Notes: generated from the sequence alone by a model not told the origin. DNA of 64,000 bases from Pogona vitticeps (GCF_051106095.1 NC_135794.1:25298747-25362746), one strand, 5' to 3'; shown: positions 34,163 through 45,560, counted from the first letter of the stretch. Translations and numbers: made by a program.

Positions 34163-35254
34163 AGACAGAATACAAAAGCAACTAACAAACAAAAAATAAC
34201 AACATGGTAATCATGAAAAGGAAATTTAAAAACATGCAGAGACCTTGAAGAATCTCTCAAAGTACCTTGGGAGGATTACTACGTCGTAAATTGCAAAACC
34301 TGGATGCTGCTTCTTCGTCTTCATCCTTCTGCCATGCATGGCTGGTGAAGAAAACTGTTGGGAAGCTGCTTTAGCAAAAGATTCCAGTCCCAGCCCATGT
34401 GCCAGTCGCAGGACTGGGAAAACAGCCATCCCAGGAAACATCTGTAGGGCAACTCCTGTTAGTCTGTCCTTTGCAAGGGGTTGATTATTAGCACCTTCCG
34501 CTGGGGTGCCAAGTCCTTTAGAGGTGGCTTGTTCTTTAATGGGCCATTATGATCCGTTCACTTTACAAAACACACCCCCTGGTTTTCTAACCCAGGTCAA
34601 GGAAGCTATTTGCAAATTTTGGACTCCGAAAGTCTCCACCACCGCCACACGCCGGGCAGGCATCTCAATCACAGAAATGGCGTCCCAAAGCTTCTGCTTT
34701 CACAGCTCATTTGCTGGCGGCATTTAAACAAGCTCAAATCATCGTTGAGAAGGCAACAGAAGCCCATCTGTCATGTTGCTGCGCGCAGGAACGAGGCTTC
34801 CTGTTTCACTGCACAGTTGAAGAGCTTTGGATTCATAAATCTTGTGCCGTGGAAGCGTCTGGATTCCAGCACGGGTTGCAGTGTGTTTGATGGGGCCTCC
34901 AACGCCTGGCATCATGTTATGAGTAATTTCAAGCCATTTTTTTAATGGAAAAGGGGGGGAGAGAGAAAGAGTGAAATATGACCTAAGCCTTATTTGTGCG
35001 TTTGAGAAATGTGTGTGATAAAAGTAGACAACGGATAAGAATTTTGTTTTAGTTCCTTTTCAACAACAGTTTATGAAACTTGGCAAATTTCTTCATGTTC
35101 TCAATGAAAAGAATGTGAGGTTTTGGCTTTTTTTTTTTTTTTTAAGCACAAGAAACCAAACTGCCAGATTCATTCGTTCAGATCCAACATTTTTCCGCTC
35201 TTAAACATCTTCATCCCTGGGTATGTCTAATGGGTTGATGCTCAGGTTCTTGAC
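34163..35254. other. Single-copy DNA, no gene recognised
   Basis: T16 at 35128-35143. Frames of 111 codons (34610-34945) have no domain. CCACCACCGCCACACGCC near 34636 is a small GC-rich island. Confidence 0.4.
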
Positions 35255-35310
35255 TTGTTGGTGGGGTGGGCTAAATGATCCTTAGGAACCCCTTCCAGCT
35301 CTATGTTCTT
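35255..35310 (+). mobile_element. CR1 LINE 3' end
   Basis: GGTGGGGTGGGCTAAATGAT then CCTTAGGAACCCCTTCCAGC and TCTATG match the CR1 terminus (GGTTGGACTAAATGATCCTTAGGGTCCCTTCCAACTCTATG). Confidence 0.85.
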
Positions 35311-35889
35311 GCTAGGTGTCCAAGAATCCAAGCGTCTCCATAGGACTCTAGAACGGAGCAGTCCTGATTCATGCATAACCTCCCACTCATTTCTCTGCCC
35401 TACGTATCTATGCAAATGCTGCCAACCGTGGGGTTTCTCTTGCAATATTAACTTTCCATTCGTTTGCAGCTTCCTCTTCTCCTCAACTGCTTGCCTACAT
35501 CCTCCTCCTTTGGCAGGGAGCCATTGTGACAACACTAGCTTTGAGTTCTTTTAATGTAAAGAAATCGCCTGAAGCTCTTTTGGTTTCGGAATTAATTTGC
35601 CATCTCTCATTCTCCTTAGAAAAGCTCTAAGCAGGAATGGTTGGCATCCCGAATATAAAGGAAATGCACGTTCTTCTTTGCTTTGGCACCGTAAGGGTCA
35701 TGCGGACCAACTCCCTCCCAATGTCAGCAAAGCCCTGCATTTTGCCAGGTAACCCTCCATTGTCTCCCTAAGAAGCAAGATGCTTTCGCCACTCATTCTC
35801 GATCATTTCTCCTTCCGGTCCTGGGAGTAGCTAATACTAATACTTGAGCATTGATACAGAAGGAAAGATCTACCCACAACACAATCACG
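35311..35889. other. Single-copy DNA, nothing recognised
   Basis: No clear repeat or exon signature. CTTTGAGTTCTTTTAATG and GGAATTAATTTGCC near 35.55-35.60 kb are weak AT-rich words. Confidence 0.4.
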
Positions 35890-36310
35890 TAGCACATCTG
35901 CACTATTAGAGACAGGCCGGGTAGGTGGGGCTGGTCAGCCATGGAAGGCAGCCCATCTAGGAGAAGGAAAACTCCGATTTCAAACCTCCACTGCCTTGTG
36001 GCTATATCCACTCATGGATAAGGCTTCAGGAGTTAACCTAGAGCAAAATCCAGAGCTGGAGTCCCGAAGGCAGTCCGTGTCGTTCTGCCAACTCCTGCGA
36101 CGATGCTGGAACCAGTCGTATTGGCTCTTGCCTTTCCATTGGACCATTTCAGCAGCGTGGAGAGGGGGGATTTGCTGCTTGGGTAACAGCCTATCCTTCA
36201 TATTACTTTACCCAGGCTTCATGCTCTGGAGAGGACACTCCTCGATACAGAGCACGTTACCATGGTCTCTCGAGACTGAAGGATGCCTATGCCAGCACAT
36301 CTGGTCTACA
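35890..36310 (-). mobile_element. Dispersed squamate repeat, unclassified
   Basis: GCAGCCCATCTAGGAGAAGG, AAACCTCCACTGCCTTGTGG, CTTCAGGAGTTAACC, TGCCAACTCCTGCGACGATG, GCAGCGTGGAGAGG and CCATGGTCTCTCGAGACTGA follow an order I know from many squamate contigs. The reversed end (CAGTCTCGAGAGACCATGGT) is the 3' signature. Family name not known to me; likely non-LTR related. Confidence 0.6.
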
Positions 36311-36839
36311 GTAAATCCTTTGACTTGGGACCCCAGGGTCCCCCTTTTCAAAGAAACTCACATCAAGCAAGTGCCTCCTCTAGTTCAGCAGTGAAGCTGC
36401 CGTGGGGAGAATCATGTCCCCAAATGGATGACGGGATGAGCAAAATGGGGCCTGTGGACCACGTGGAGCTTCCTGAAGGACCCAACCACGGAGTCCCACC
36501 ACCCCCAACACCTCCAAAATCAAAACAAAAGTACTTGGGTGAAATTCCAGCCAAACCACTTCCCCAGAGGAAACAAAATATGCGGGTTTTGTGTGAGTTT
36601 TTCCCCCAAAACATGTTTAGCAGGGGACAAGAAGGGGAAGTAGGTCTGGCCCATTGAGGTCAATATCACGGGAAGTATCCCAGCCAGCCTATGGTCCACT
36701 TGGGCCCCAATGTGCTCTATCATTTCCTGATGTAAAGGGGAGAAGACAATGTACACACACACACACACAAATATTCCAGCTGTGAATTCATGGGCATATT
36801 GATGTTTTTTACTCGGTCTTCTCCAAGGCCATGTGTTTA
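36311..36839. other. Single-copy DNA with short (CA)n
   Basis: (CA)8-9 at 36753-36769. No gene signature. Confidence 0.4.
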
Positions 36840-37340
36840 TCAGAAAGGAAATATGCTGATTTGCTATGCTGCCGAATTACAAATATTTGCTCCTAATATG
36901 CCTTGGTTTCTTGAGTTATTAAGCACAGGATAATGAACCCCTTGCAGGAAATAACTAGAATGTGATCTATGCCTGCAGAGGCAGCAAAGAAAGGAATGCA
37001 TTACCAAATACAATAAATTAATGTAATGCAAAACTATCTTATTTTCAATAGACAGTAATTTATAATTGCCTTGGCGTGATGTCATTAAGCAATCCTCTCA
37101 AAATATCTGGTGTTTCTTTACAGGATCAGAATGGCAATTATTACATGATATAGGACGGCATCCATCAATATCAACAACTTTTTTTAAAAAAAAAACTCAG
37201 AATAGGCTAATTTTGTGCAAAGGAGTGAGAGAGCAAGTAAGCGGCATTAACAAAAAGGACACCAGCCAGTCTAATGAATTGCTACAAGAAATGTGGGATG
37301 ATATTATTTCACCTGCAGATTCACTCTATGCTGTTTCCTG
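36840..37340. promoter_or_regulatory. Candidate conserved non-coding element
   Basis: GTTATTAAGC (36915-36924), AATAAATTAATG starting 37012, TTTATAATTGCC near 37060-37071 and GATGTCATTAAGC near 37078-37090. Repeat-free for 500 bp except a short A9 run near 37187-37195. Confidence 0.4.
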
Positions 37341-38719
37341 ATCCACAAGGTAGACATGAAATTAGCCACACGGTTTTCTAAGCAACGTTGGCCCTAAGGG
37401 AGCATCTACTCTAAGGGAGCATCACCATATATGGAGGATGTTGAACATCCTGGTGAAATAACGACTTAAGGAAATAAAGCCTCATCAATACAGTATTTGA
37501 CCTCCAATGTTTAGATTGCGAATAATCTTCTCTTATCAGATGTTGTGCCTTCCCAGACAGTAATTGCTTTAGAGGGAGACACAGGCTTTGTCCTCTTCCT
37601 AACTGCGAGGTGTCTCAAGGTGAAGGGGGGGAGATCCCGCCCGTGTGTCACACCAGCCGGCTCCTGCCACAAAGCTAACGCTGCTTTTTCTCACAACCCA
37701 GTTGGCAAACACAGAGGAAACCAAGATGACAGAGAGGGGACAAAGCCCACCAAACCCTCTGCAGAGAAGCAGAAAACATCATCACCAGGCAACGTCATCC
37801 TTGATCAGGGCCGAAATGGCATTGGAGGCGGCATTGTTGTTCTTGAGGGGTCCCAGGCTTGAAGGGGCCAGCTGAAGACTCAAGGTCTAGGTTTCTTGGG
37901 TCTCTGGGGATGGCGAGTGAGGAACAAAAATCTGGAATATTTTCTCTGGGGTGGTTTTAAGGTCTGCCTGTTGGCAACCTGGCTCTCAATGGTGTGGTAC
38001 AAAAGCCTTTGAACTGGGTATGGCACTAACATAATGTCTGGATACCAACAAGCCCACAGCACAAGGATGGCATAGTGGAGAAGTGTGCGTCCTTGACCGC
38101 GATGGGCCATTTGGAGGAAGTCAAGGAGCCGAGTACCTTATGTGGCATTTCCTCAAACAACAGAGTCTAGAGCGGTTCTCTCACCAAGCCTTGCCTGCTC
38201 TGCCCTGTGGCATCACAAGGACCTCCTCTCCTGGCACTGGATTTTGGCCCTGAAAAAACGTGGCTGACCTGGCAACCTTGAGCTAGTCTGTACAGACCTT
38301 CATTGGTGGAAGCAAGCTTTTCAAGAGGGAGCTAAATTATAGACTGAAATCAGGTTTCTGGCTATTGTGGGGCAAAGCCTGCAAGCAACGCTGATCCATT
38401 AATGCCACAGCACAGGTTGGCCCCAGTTGTAGCTGCTATGCCAGGTGGAAACACCCTTTGGCCATCGTGCAGACATGGTTCATGACCTATAATCCAAAAT
38501 CCTACACCTTATAGAGGGCTCTTCAGGTGTGCAAGGGCCATGAGCACGAAGCATAGAGGGCATGCATGCATGAATGGGGACCCTCATTTCTGCCTAAAAT
38601 AGGGTTGCTCTAGATTATTATTTTGTAAAGAGATCAGGAGGATATGAATGCTCACAGGGCATAGAGCTCACCCACTCCTCCCTCCTTCCCTCCCTCCCTG
38701 TACATTTTGTTCTATAATC
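37341..38719. other. Single-copy DNA, no gene recognised
   Basis: ACTCTAAGGGAGCATC is doubled locally (CTAAGGGAGCATC at about 37393 and 37411). CATG repeats near 38560. Frames up to 105 codons (37545-37862) lack domains. Confidence 0.4.
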
Positions 38720-39220
38720 TACTTAGCAGATTTGAGTTCTAAGGCTGTTTCTTGATTTATGTAATAGTGGTGGATTAAAATTTAAATCTCTTCTTCACTA
38801 ACAGTGTGATTAATGTAAGACTTCTTTCACAGATACTTAAGAGATTTCAAGGAAAGAAGGTCTCTGAAGCGACACACCCTCTCTCCTTCAAAATTAAATA
38901 TGTGAGCTCAAAATAAGTACAATCAACATGGCAGGATGTTGCCCTCTGAGATGCTTGTGTGGGTGCATTGGTTTTTCTAGCGAGTGGAGGGTGTCGCTGA
39001 TTCCACAATCAGTGGCTTGCATTTGGATGGATGATGTTTTGAAATTAAGAGCAACTGATCGGCCGCCCTCCGGCTGGAATGAAGGCAGGAGACATTTAAA
39101 AAGTAAATGTTCGCAATCTTATTATACTTGCAGACAATGCAGTGAGATGAGATCAACTTAGCCTTTGTGATATAATACCAGATTTTAACATGGTATCAGG
39201 ACCCTGTACTGTCTGAGCTA
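38720..39220. promoter_or_regulatory. Candidate conserved non-coding element
   Basis: CTGATT (38997-39002) and AATCAG (39007-39012) form a spaced inverted pair. The flanks (GTGTGATTAATGTAAGAC near 38803-38820, TTAAAAAGTAAATG near 39096-39109) are AT-rich and repeat-free. Confidence 0.35.
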
Positions 39221-40002
39221 AGTACTGAATGGATGTTCCTGGAAAAAGTACAGGTGGTACTTATGATGAGTCCTTACGGCCATATCAAAAAAACAAAACA
39301 AAACCAAAAAAAAAGCTCTAGCTGTTCTCATTCCCACCCAAGACAGATCTTTTCCAAAGTTAATTGCCCTGTTCCAAATCAAGCCCCCTCAAAACACTCA
39401 CTACAACAGGGATAAGTTGCAACAATCTATATCTGTTGGGGGAAAGCCTTTGCTTTGTTCCCACCTTTGGCAAGGAATAGCGCTCAGCTCAGCTCAGCTC
39501 AGCTCAGCGGGACCCTATCAGAGGAGGAGCCGATCATGTTGTCCCAGAGGATCCCAACACTCTGGTGCTTTGAATCTGTGAATCCTGGCAACCGATTCTG
39601 TGTGTGAGCCCCTTATTCTTCATGCATTCATCTTCATTCCAACTCCTGTCTCTACCTTGCAAGCTCATTGTGAGGATTATACATGCACAAAGAGGGAGAA
39701 CCCCTTTCTCCCACTGGAGCCAATAGATGACTCCTAGAAACAGGTCACCCACGGATCTGCAGGGATCTGCTTCTCTGGACGGCTCTCCCTTGCTGGATCA
39801 CGGCTGATGCATTTGAGAGTCTGTTTCTAAAACTGAAGAGTTCTTAGTACAAAATGTTACAGAAAACTTCTGATGTTCTCCTTGACTTGTTTCTTTGACA
39901 TGGCCAGAACTCTGTGACTCCCGTCACACAAGACGTCATGTCATCTCAGCTGATGCTTTAGGGAGATGTCTAGAATCTTTGACAGAGTCAAATTCCCATT
40001 AG

Positions 40003-40004
<2 letters not shown>
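39221..40004. other. Single-copy DNA, nothing recognised
   Basis: A-rich run 39287-39315. A pentanucleotide repeat inside this stretch is listed separately. Confidence 0.4.
39483..39508 (+). repeat. Pentanucleotide (CTCAG)5
   Basis: Five perfect CTCAG units; the reverse strand reads GAGCT-type repeats with overlapping AGCT. Confidence 0.97.

Positions 40005-40038
<34 letters not shown>
40005..40038 (+). repeat. Microsatellite (CT)n
   Basis: About 17 CT units, one leading CCTC. Confidence 0.95.
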
Positions 40039-40040
<2 letters not shown>

Positions 40041-40061
40041 CTCCCCTTGGAGGAATTATTT

Positions 40062-40340
40062 TAGCTGTTCATAAAATAGGCTTGGAACGTGTTCCAGCAC
40101 AGTATGTATCATGCTCAAGGCAGTTCCCTAGGCAGCCAGGATCACAATCAGGACAGTATTAATGATATCACCACAATCATATTTTTAGGTAATATATATG
40201 GTAATATGTGTCTGAATTAAGGATTTCCTCTTCATTCACATTTCTCTCTGGGTTTTAAATTATTTCTACCTGATCTAGTTTGCAAGCAGAACTGATGAAT
40301 TAAGAAGCTTCCATTAGTACATTTTTATTTCTCTGTTTTT
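40062..40340. promoter_or_regulatory. Candidate conserved non-coding element
   Basis: AGTATTAATGATATCACCAC near 40155-40174, TTAGCTGTTCATAAAATAGG near 40062-40081, repeat-free. Confidence 0.35.
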
Positions 40341-41269
40341 GTTTTTGTTTTCACTTGGCCATGGAAATGCACGGTGGTGGAGATGGTGGCAGCGATGGTA
40401 AGCTTCTCCTTGAACATCTCTCATACCTTGAAAACCCTATGAGGGTCTTCCCACATTGGCACATAGCAAATGCAAATCTAGATGGAAGGACAGGAGTACA
40501 CAAAACCAGCCATGAATATGGCAAAGAAGATGCAGCGAGAAATGTGTGCTTTCCAGTCTTTGTCCATATTGTGATCATGGTTTAGGAGGCAGGAAGAGGA
40601 AGCCTTCCTTCCAGTGATATTCATTCTCCCAACCTTGCCTTAGAGGAATCCTTCCACTTCCCTGATCATCTGGTTGCATAGCTCATGAAAATCGCACTCT
40701 TTCCCCCTTTTGCCAGTGAGCAACCTTGGGAGCGAGGGGAGAGCAAGAAGGTTGTTCTTCCTCCAAGCTTCATCTCTAAAGGAAGAAACGGTTTGTTGAG
40801 AGAGATTATTCCAAAGGGGACTGACTCTCTTTGTTATCTGACATTTCCTGGCACAGGGAGATCCTCTTATGTCAAGGGCAGTGATAACATTCAGGTGTCC
40901 TCCATCCTCTTGAGTTGCTGCCATCTGAGTGTCTAATAGAGTGTCACTTTGAAAGCTCAAATTAGACCCAGCAAAAGAGAGAATCATGTCTACAACAAAG
41001 GAACCAGTGAAGACTCAAGACGAGAGGGTGTAGATGAGCCCTTCCCAGGGTCTCTCTTCTGGCCAGTCTTGATATTGCATCTTGAAAATACAAACAACAG
41101 CAAAGATAACAAGATCAATGACACGGAAGATGAAGTAAATCAGTACATTCTTTGCCACTCAGGATTTATCAGAAGCTGGGGTACAACAGAAAATGGTCCT
41201 GTGAAAAGTCTTTTAAAAATGCACTGGGGGGTGGGGGGAGACTTCTGTAAGCAAGTGGAAGGGTGAGGT
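40341..41269. other. Single-copy DNA, no gene recognised
   Basis: GCCATGGAAATGCACGG near 40359 has a good start-codon context and GATGGTAAGC follows at about 40395, but no other exon evidence exists. The 115-codon minus frame 40640-40987 is unrecognised. G6TG6 near 41225-41238. Confidence 0.4.
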
Positions 41270-41660
41270 CAAAAAGCAAATTAGCAATTACCTGTTGGCT
41301 TAATTTTGAAATGTGACTTCCTTACAATAGATGGAAAGGCCCACCCCTCCTTTGGTCTGCGGTCTCTCCCCCATCCCCCAACCGTCAGCTTGATTTCCAG
41401 AGCTTTTAAAGGAACGAAAGCTTGAATTCAGAGCTGGTGGCAATGCGGCGTGTACATGTTGAACATGAATCAGGCCTTTTAAAAGGCCATTTGCCGATGC
41501 TTACGTTGCAGGGAAGCCATTTCTGAAATGTTTGGCCTCCAGGGATCCATCTCCCTCTCCGGGAAGATAATTAGCATTCTCACTCACAACACAATGGGAG
41601 CGCTTACGGATTCACAAGCTCTGGCCAATTTCTCTTTTTAAACCTATGGGTTGGTACGAG
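41270..41660. promoter_or_regulatory. Candidate conserved non-coding element
   Basis: AATTAGCAATTA at 41279-41290 holds two ATTA cores. Also CCTTTTAAAAGGCC palindrome near 41476-41489 and GATAATTAGC near 41566-41575. Confidence 0.4.
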
Positions 41661-42147
41661 GTCTTCAGGAGGGGTGAAAGCAAACTAAGCACAAGCTCGG
41701 GGGGGGGGCGGCAGGAAGCACCCTACCTTGACCGAAGCATCATTTCCTCCCATCAGCAGCCTGAACGTGCGTTCTGCTCTTCTTTTCCGAAAGTGAAGCG
41801 ACTCCTTCCATCTCAAGAAAGGCAGGAGGTGAAATGTCAGAAAATATTTCCTTAATGCTTGGCTTTGGACATCAACCAAGCCATCAGAAAAGCTCCTCAA
41901 ACAGTGAGGGTTCCCAAAAGTTCTCCTAAGGGAAATCCAGTCATTTCTCGATGTAACTTAATCAGAATCATCGTCATCAGAAAAGCAAGTGTGCAGACCA
42001 GCCAGCTGGGATCTTAGGGAGGTGATTGGCCTGCGGCTGTTTTTGTTTTTAATAAAGAGTCACCACCGGCAAATATCTCCCCCCCCCCTCCAGCAGAAAT
42101 GGCTGCAAGAAACAGGAGGCCAAACAGTCTTCCACAAAGTTCCCAGC
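41661..42147. other. Single-copy DNA, nothing recognised
   Basis: G9 run at 41700-41708 and C9 near 42079. No gene signature. Confidence 0.4.
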
Positions 42148-42255
42148 TATGGGACACCATTGACTCAATGGATCTTTCCTAAGTGTTGACTTTGCAAAAC
42201 CTCATTTAATTCAATGGATCCACTCCAGGTGGGACTAACACTTGGAAATAGCCCA
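42148..42255. mobile_element. Foldback MITE remnant (second family)
   Basis: CATTGACTCAATGGATCTTT, CCTAAGTGTTGAC and then TTCAATGGATCCACTCCAGG, GGGACTAACACTTGG. The pattern TTCAATGG.TCTACTCC..AGT...ACTAACATTGG is a frequent squamate repeat. A relative lies at 61028-61145. Confidence 0.55.
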
Positions 42256-42769
42256 AAATAGTAGTTTCTTCTCTTTTTTTAGCAATATGTTTAAGCTATT
42301 TTGATTCACGTTTGCTTTATACCTCCTCAAATTTGTTCAACCAGACATTGAGTTCTGTTTTCTATTTACCTCATTTGGGCCCCAGCTTTCTGGTTTTGCT
42401 AATGGCTTTCTTGACGCTACTCATTAACCATGCTGGCATTTTCTCTTAATGTTCTGCCTCTTCTCTAATTCTGTACTGGCCATTCTAAGTCAATTTTAGG
42501 AAAGCTGTTTACGTCAGTCTTCGAGACATTTTAAAAGCTGGCATCCTAATTCTACCCATTGATCTTTCTCCCAAAGCCGACCATGTCATCTACAATTGTA
42601 TGGGTGATGGGCCTGGTGGAAATCGTGAATGAGCATCTCTTGCCCATCTTCCTCTCAATATATTCCTGGCCCACACACCCCATCAGCTTCTGGGCACTGT
42701 ATTTGTTTCAGATGGTTGACCATTAGCAAATTTCGAGCCCGATGCCATTTGCCAGAGGGCAATATATCA
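42256..42769. other. Single-copy DNA, nothing recognised
   Basis: No repeat or exon signature seen. Confidence 0.4.
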
Positions 42770-43110
42770 TTCTGTAAAATTGCTCAGTCCTTTTCATGCC
42801 CGCAAGCATTTTCTTGATGGAACTCTCTCTTTTTTGGCTCTTGGATGGGTTATTTGAAATGGTGTATTACTGTAGACAACAAGCTGTTTGCCTTAATGAG
42901 CAATCAAGGCGTATTACCAAATGGAGAATAGCCCCGAGTTTGACATCTCTCTGTATGAGTTGGCGGAGAAAAACGGCGCAGGCAAACTGATTTCGGTTCG
43001 CTGCATTATTTGTGAGCCAGACTTTCTGGCCACCTCACTGGTGTGCCTTCTGCAGAATTTGGTGCTTCCTGCTTCTCCCAATAAAGCCTGGCCCTTGATG
43101 GCATCGGAAG
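42770..43110. promoter_or_regulatory. Candidate conserved non-coding element
   Basis: TTAATGAG at 42893-42900 followed by GGCGTATTACCAAATGG. A 101-codon plus frame (42921-43226) crosses the block but has no known motif. Confidence 0.35.
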
Positions 43111-43224
43111 AGCCTACGGAGGGGTGGGGCTGGTTGGCCAAAGCAGACAAAGCTCTCGCACACCCCATGTGTATTTATTTTTTTCACAGCACCATTCTGC
43201 AGAGCCTAGAAATGGGACATGTGT

Positions 43225-43262
43225 AGGACTACAGTTCCCAGAATCCTTGAGCCAGCATAGAA
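43225..43262. mobile_element. MITE arm carrying ZNF143-like word
   Basis: ACTACAGTTCCCAGAATCC (43228-43246) then TTGAGCCAGCATAG is one arm and part of the centre of the foldback family at 29.5 kb / 33.0 kb. Confidence 0.6.
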
Positions 43263-43354
43263 ACAAATTGCTTACCCCTCAAACAATATTTAAGAAAAAT
43301 CACACCTTTTCCAAGCTCTGTGTCCCTGCTATATAATGCAAAGTAGTTTGGGGA

Positions 43355-43640
43355 TGGCTCACAGAGATGGGCACGAACTGATTCGTTTTGGTTTGTCCTG
43401 GTTCGTAAAGGTGGCAGCATGGGTATTACTGCTCCCCTCCCCCACCTCCTCTGGCTCAATCAGCTGCTCGCCAGGCCCAGCGCGCCAGCCTCCTGCACCT
43501 CCCTAACTGATCTTCCAGTCCTGGCAGCAGCCCAGGCTTCTCTGCTCCGCCCCTCTGTGCTGATCTCCCAGTCAGACAAAAGGACAGGGGCAGAGAAGTC
43601 TGTCCTCTTGCTTGTTAGGCTCTTTCCCCCCCCCCTTCTA
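43355..43640. mobile_element. Possible dispersed squamate repeat
   Basis: GAGATGGGCACGAACTGATT then CGTTTTGGTTTGTCCTGG and a C-rich body with CCTCTGGCTCAATCAGC resemble a repeat that begins GAGATGGGCACGAACCG. Class unknown, weak call. Confidence 0.35.
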
Positions 43641-43769
43641 ATCTAAAATGGCCTCCTAATTATTTGGACTAGCCAGACCAAAGGATTCCTGCTTCCGTTA
43701 GTACTCAAGCGTGCTCTTTGTTCTATGTCTCGATCTTACCTCCTTGTGATGCAAACACATCTGGCTGGC

Positions 43770-43980
43770 CTTCATGATAAATCCACTCGTTGCTGAATGC
43801 AGCTTCTTAACGACAATCTATAAGATTGTTGGTTTTCATAATGGCATGTGGGAAATTAAAGCGTGCACTCCTCTGCTTTTAACCTGTATCAAGAGTAACC
43901 CACCTGGGTCATTTTTATCTTTCTTCATGATTCTCTCACTTCAAAAGATGACACAGTTGCTCCTTCCTTTTAGCTGAAAA
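43770..43980. promoter_or_regulatory. Candidate element with palindromic SOX-core pair
   Basis: ACAATCTATAAGATTGT (43813-43829) is a perfect inverted repeat with a 3-nt centre holding ACAAT and ATTGT cores face to face. The surroundings are AT-rich and repeat-free. Confidence 0.35.
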
Positions 43981-44283
43981 AAAGAAGAAGAAAAGTTGTA
44001 TGATTCCGCTTCAGAAATATGCTATATTGGCAGGAAGCCTGTCCCTTGCTGGGTGACCCCTGTGCCCTACAAAGCATTTGTTTCTTGAATTTTCTTGGTG
44101 AGTTTGCAGCTCGTTTCAAAATTCAGACCCAGGAAATATATTCCTCATCGTTAACTGGCCAAATTCTGGACAGAGACGAGAGGACATTCAAAACTGTTGA
44201 AGATTTTCAAGCATTGCCCAAAATGGAGATTGTGAGCAAGAGATTAAAAAGAAACTGAAACATGGAAAGACAGCCAGGAATGA

Positions 44284-44775
44284 ATGAGAAAAGCTCAGGA
44301 CGTGTCTCTAGAAATCAAGATCAAGGTCGTTCAACGTATGCTTGATTACCGACATGGGGGCAGGACAATGAAGGAAGAGAGCAGAAAAATGAATGAGTCC
44401 ACTCAATATGTGGTGCTGAATAACAGCTTAACAGATGGCATATCCCAACCCCCAAAAGACACAAAAGTGGGTGCAACTTCACATCAAGCCTGAACCCACA
44501 CTAGATGCTAAAGTGACAACACTGAGGTTGTGGTACTTGGGACATTTTGAGAGAAAACAAGGCTCAGTGGAAAAGACAACAATGGTAGGAAAATTGGAAG
44601 GCATCAGAAAATGAGGAGCAGTGAACCTGAGAGGGATTGACTTCGTCAAGGGATCCCCTTGAATCTGCAAGACCTGATCAGGGCTGTTAGGGATCAGACC
44701 TTTGGCCAGTTCTTAATTCATAGGGTTGTCATAAGTCAGAGGTGACTTGATGACACAAAACACACACAAAGAGAG
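44284..44775 (+). mobile_element. BovB (RTE) LINE 3' end
   Basis: The segment keeps the order of the last part of the BovB reverse-transcriptase frame and its end: GGACAATGAAGGAAGAGAGC, TCAAGCCTGAACCCACACTA, CTGAGGTTGTGGTACTTGGG, GAAAACAAGGCTCAGTGGAA, CTTGAATCTGCAAGACCTGA, CATAGGGTTGTCATAAGTCA and GAGGTGACTTGATGACACA, ending in a short ACACAC tail. Decayed peptide text (NLQDLIRAVRDQTFGQFLIH near 44661-44720) is still clear. Stops and frame changes throughout show an old dead copy. The 5' edge is approximate. Confidence 0.93.
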
Positions 44776-45119
44776 AACAGTGTGACATGAAACTGAGATA
44801 AACTGAAAACTGTTATACTTCTCTGCGGCTAACATGCTATCACAGATAGTACCACGTAGCAAAATATATACACACACAAAATGTTCAGATCAAATGCAAA
44901 TATATATGTGTGTGTGTGTGCATTATGTGTTTTTAAAATGCAAATTGATGCAAAACTGGCGGGAACGGGCTTATGAATGAATACATGAGAAGCTGATAGG
45001 AACTGAAAATAGCTTGACCTGTTCATCCCCATGCCACACGGATCAAGACCGTCTCATTATGAGCGGCTGCTCCCAGCAGAAAAGACGGGAATCTGAATGG
45101 TTTTGCAACAGGGCAATTT
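44776..45119. other. Single-copy DNA with short AT/CA/TG runs
   Basis: ATATATACACACACA (44864-44878) and ATATATGTGTGTGTGTG (44903-44919) flank 25 bp. Nothing else seen. Confidence 0.4.
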
Positions 45120-45560
45120 CAATGCAAGGCTAATGAATTCTTTTTAAAACAGCATAATTGCTTTATTTCTAGGGTGGGGAAGGATAATTTACTGAATGCC
45201 ATTTCACTAATTAACAACAAGTAGAAAAACTCTTGACGCACTAACATCTACGAACTTCAGTATCTTTGCCTATTCAACAGTAATAACAAATTATGATATA
45301 TTTTACCCTGAAAAGACTGTGTGAAAAATGAAATGGCTCAATGTTTGAGAGGAGATGATGCCACTTGAGCAGCAAACAAGCACGACTGTTCTCAAAAAGG
45401 AAGCCATGGTCCTCTTGCACATTACACCTTGATCTTTTTTTTTTCCCCACCTTATCTCTCTTTTACTCTCCCATAAATCTTGATTTGGTTGCTATGGAAG
45501 CCACTTTCAGCATCCAATTAATGGATATAAATCCCATTGATCAATTCTTAGCATGAGTTT
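45120..45560. promoter_or_regulatory. Candidate conserved non-coding element with RFX-like site
   Basis: GTTGCTATGGAAGC at 45488-45501 differs at one base from an RFX X-box (GTTGCYATGGAAAC). It is followed by CCAATTAATGG. The earlier block 45130-45310 is AT-rich (ACTAATTAACAAC) and repeat-free. Confidence 0.4.

Noticed and set aside
40359-40400. Good start context GCCATGG with a donor-like GATGGTAAGC 37 bp later, resembling a tiny first exon
   Set aside because: No CpG-rich promoter, no partner exon and no conserved peptide. Such pairs occur often by chance.
44864-44919. ATAT/ACAC and ATAT/GTGT runs as a hairpin
   Set aside because: The order of the blocks is not reversed in the second arm, so the arms do not pair as a whole.
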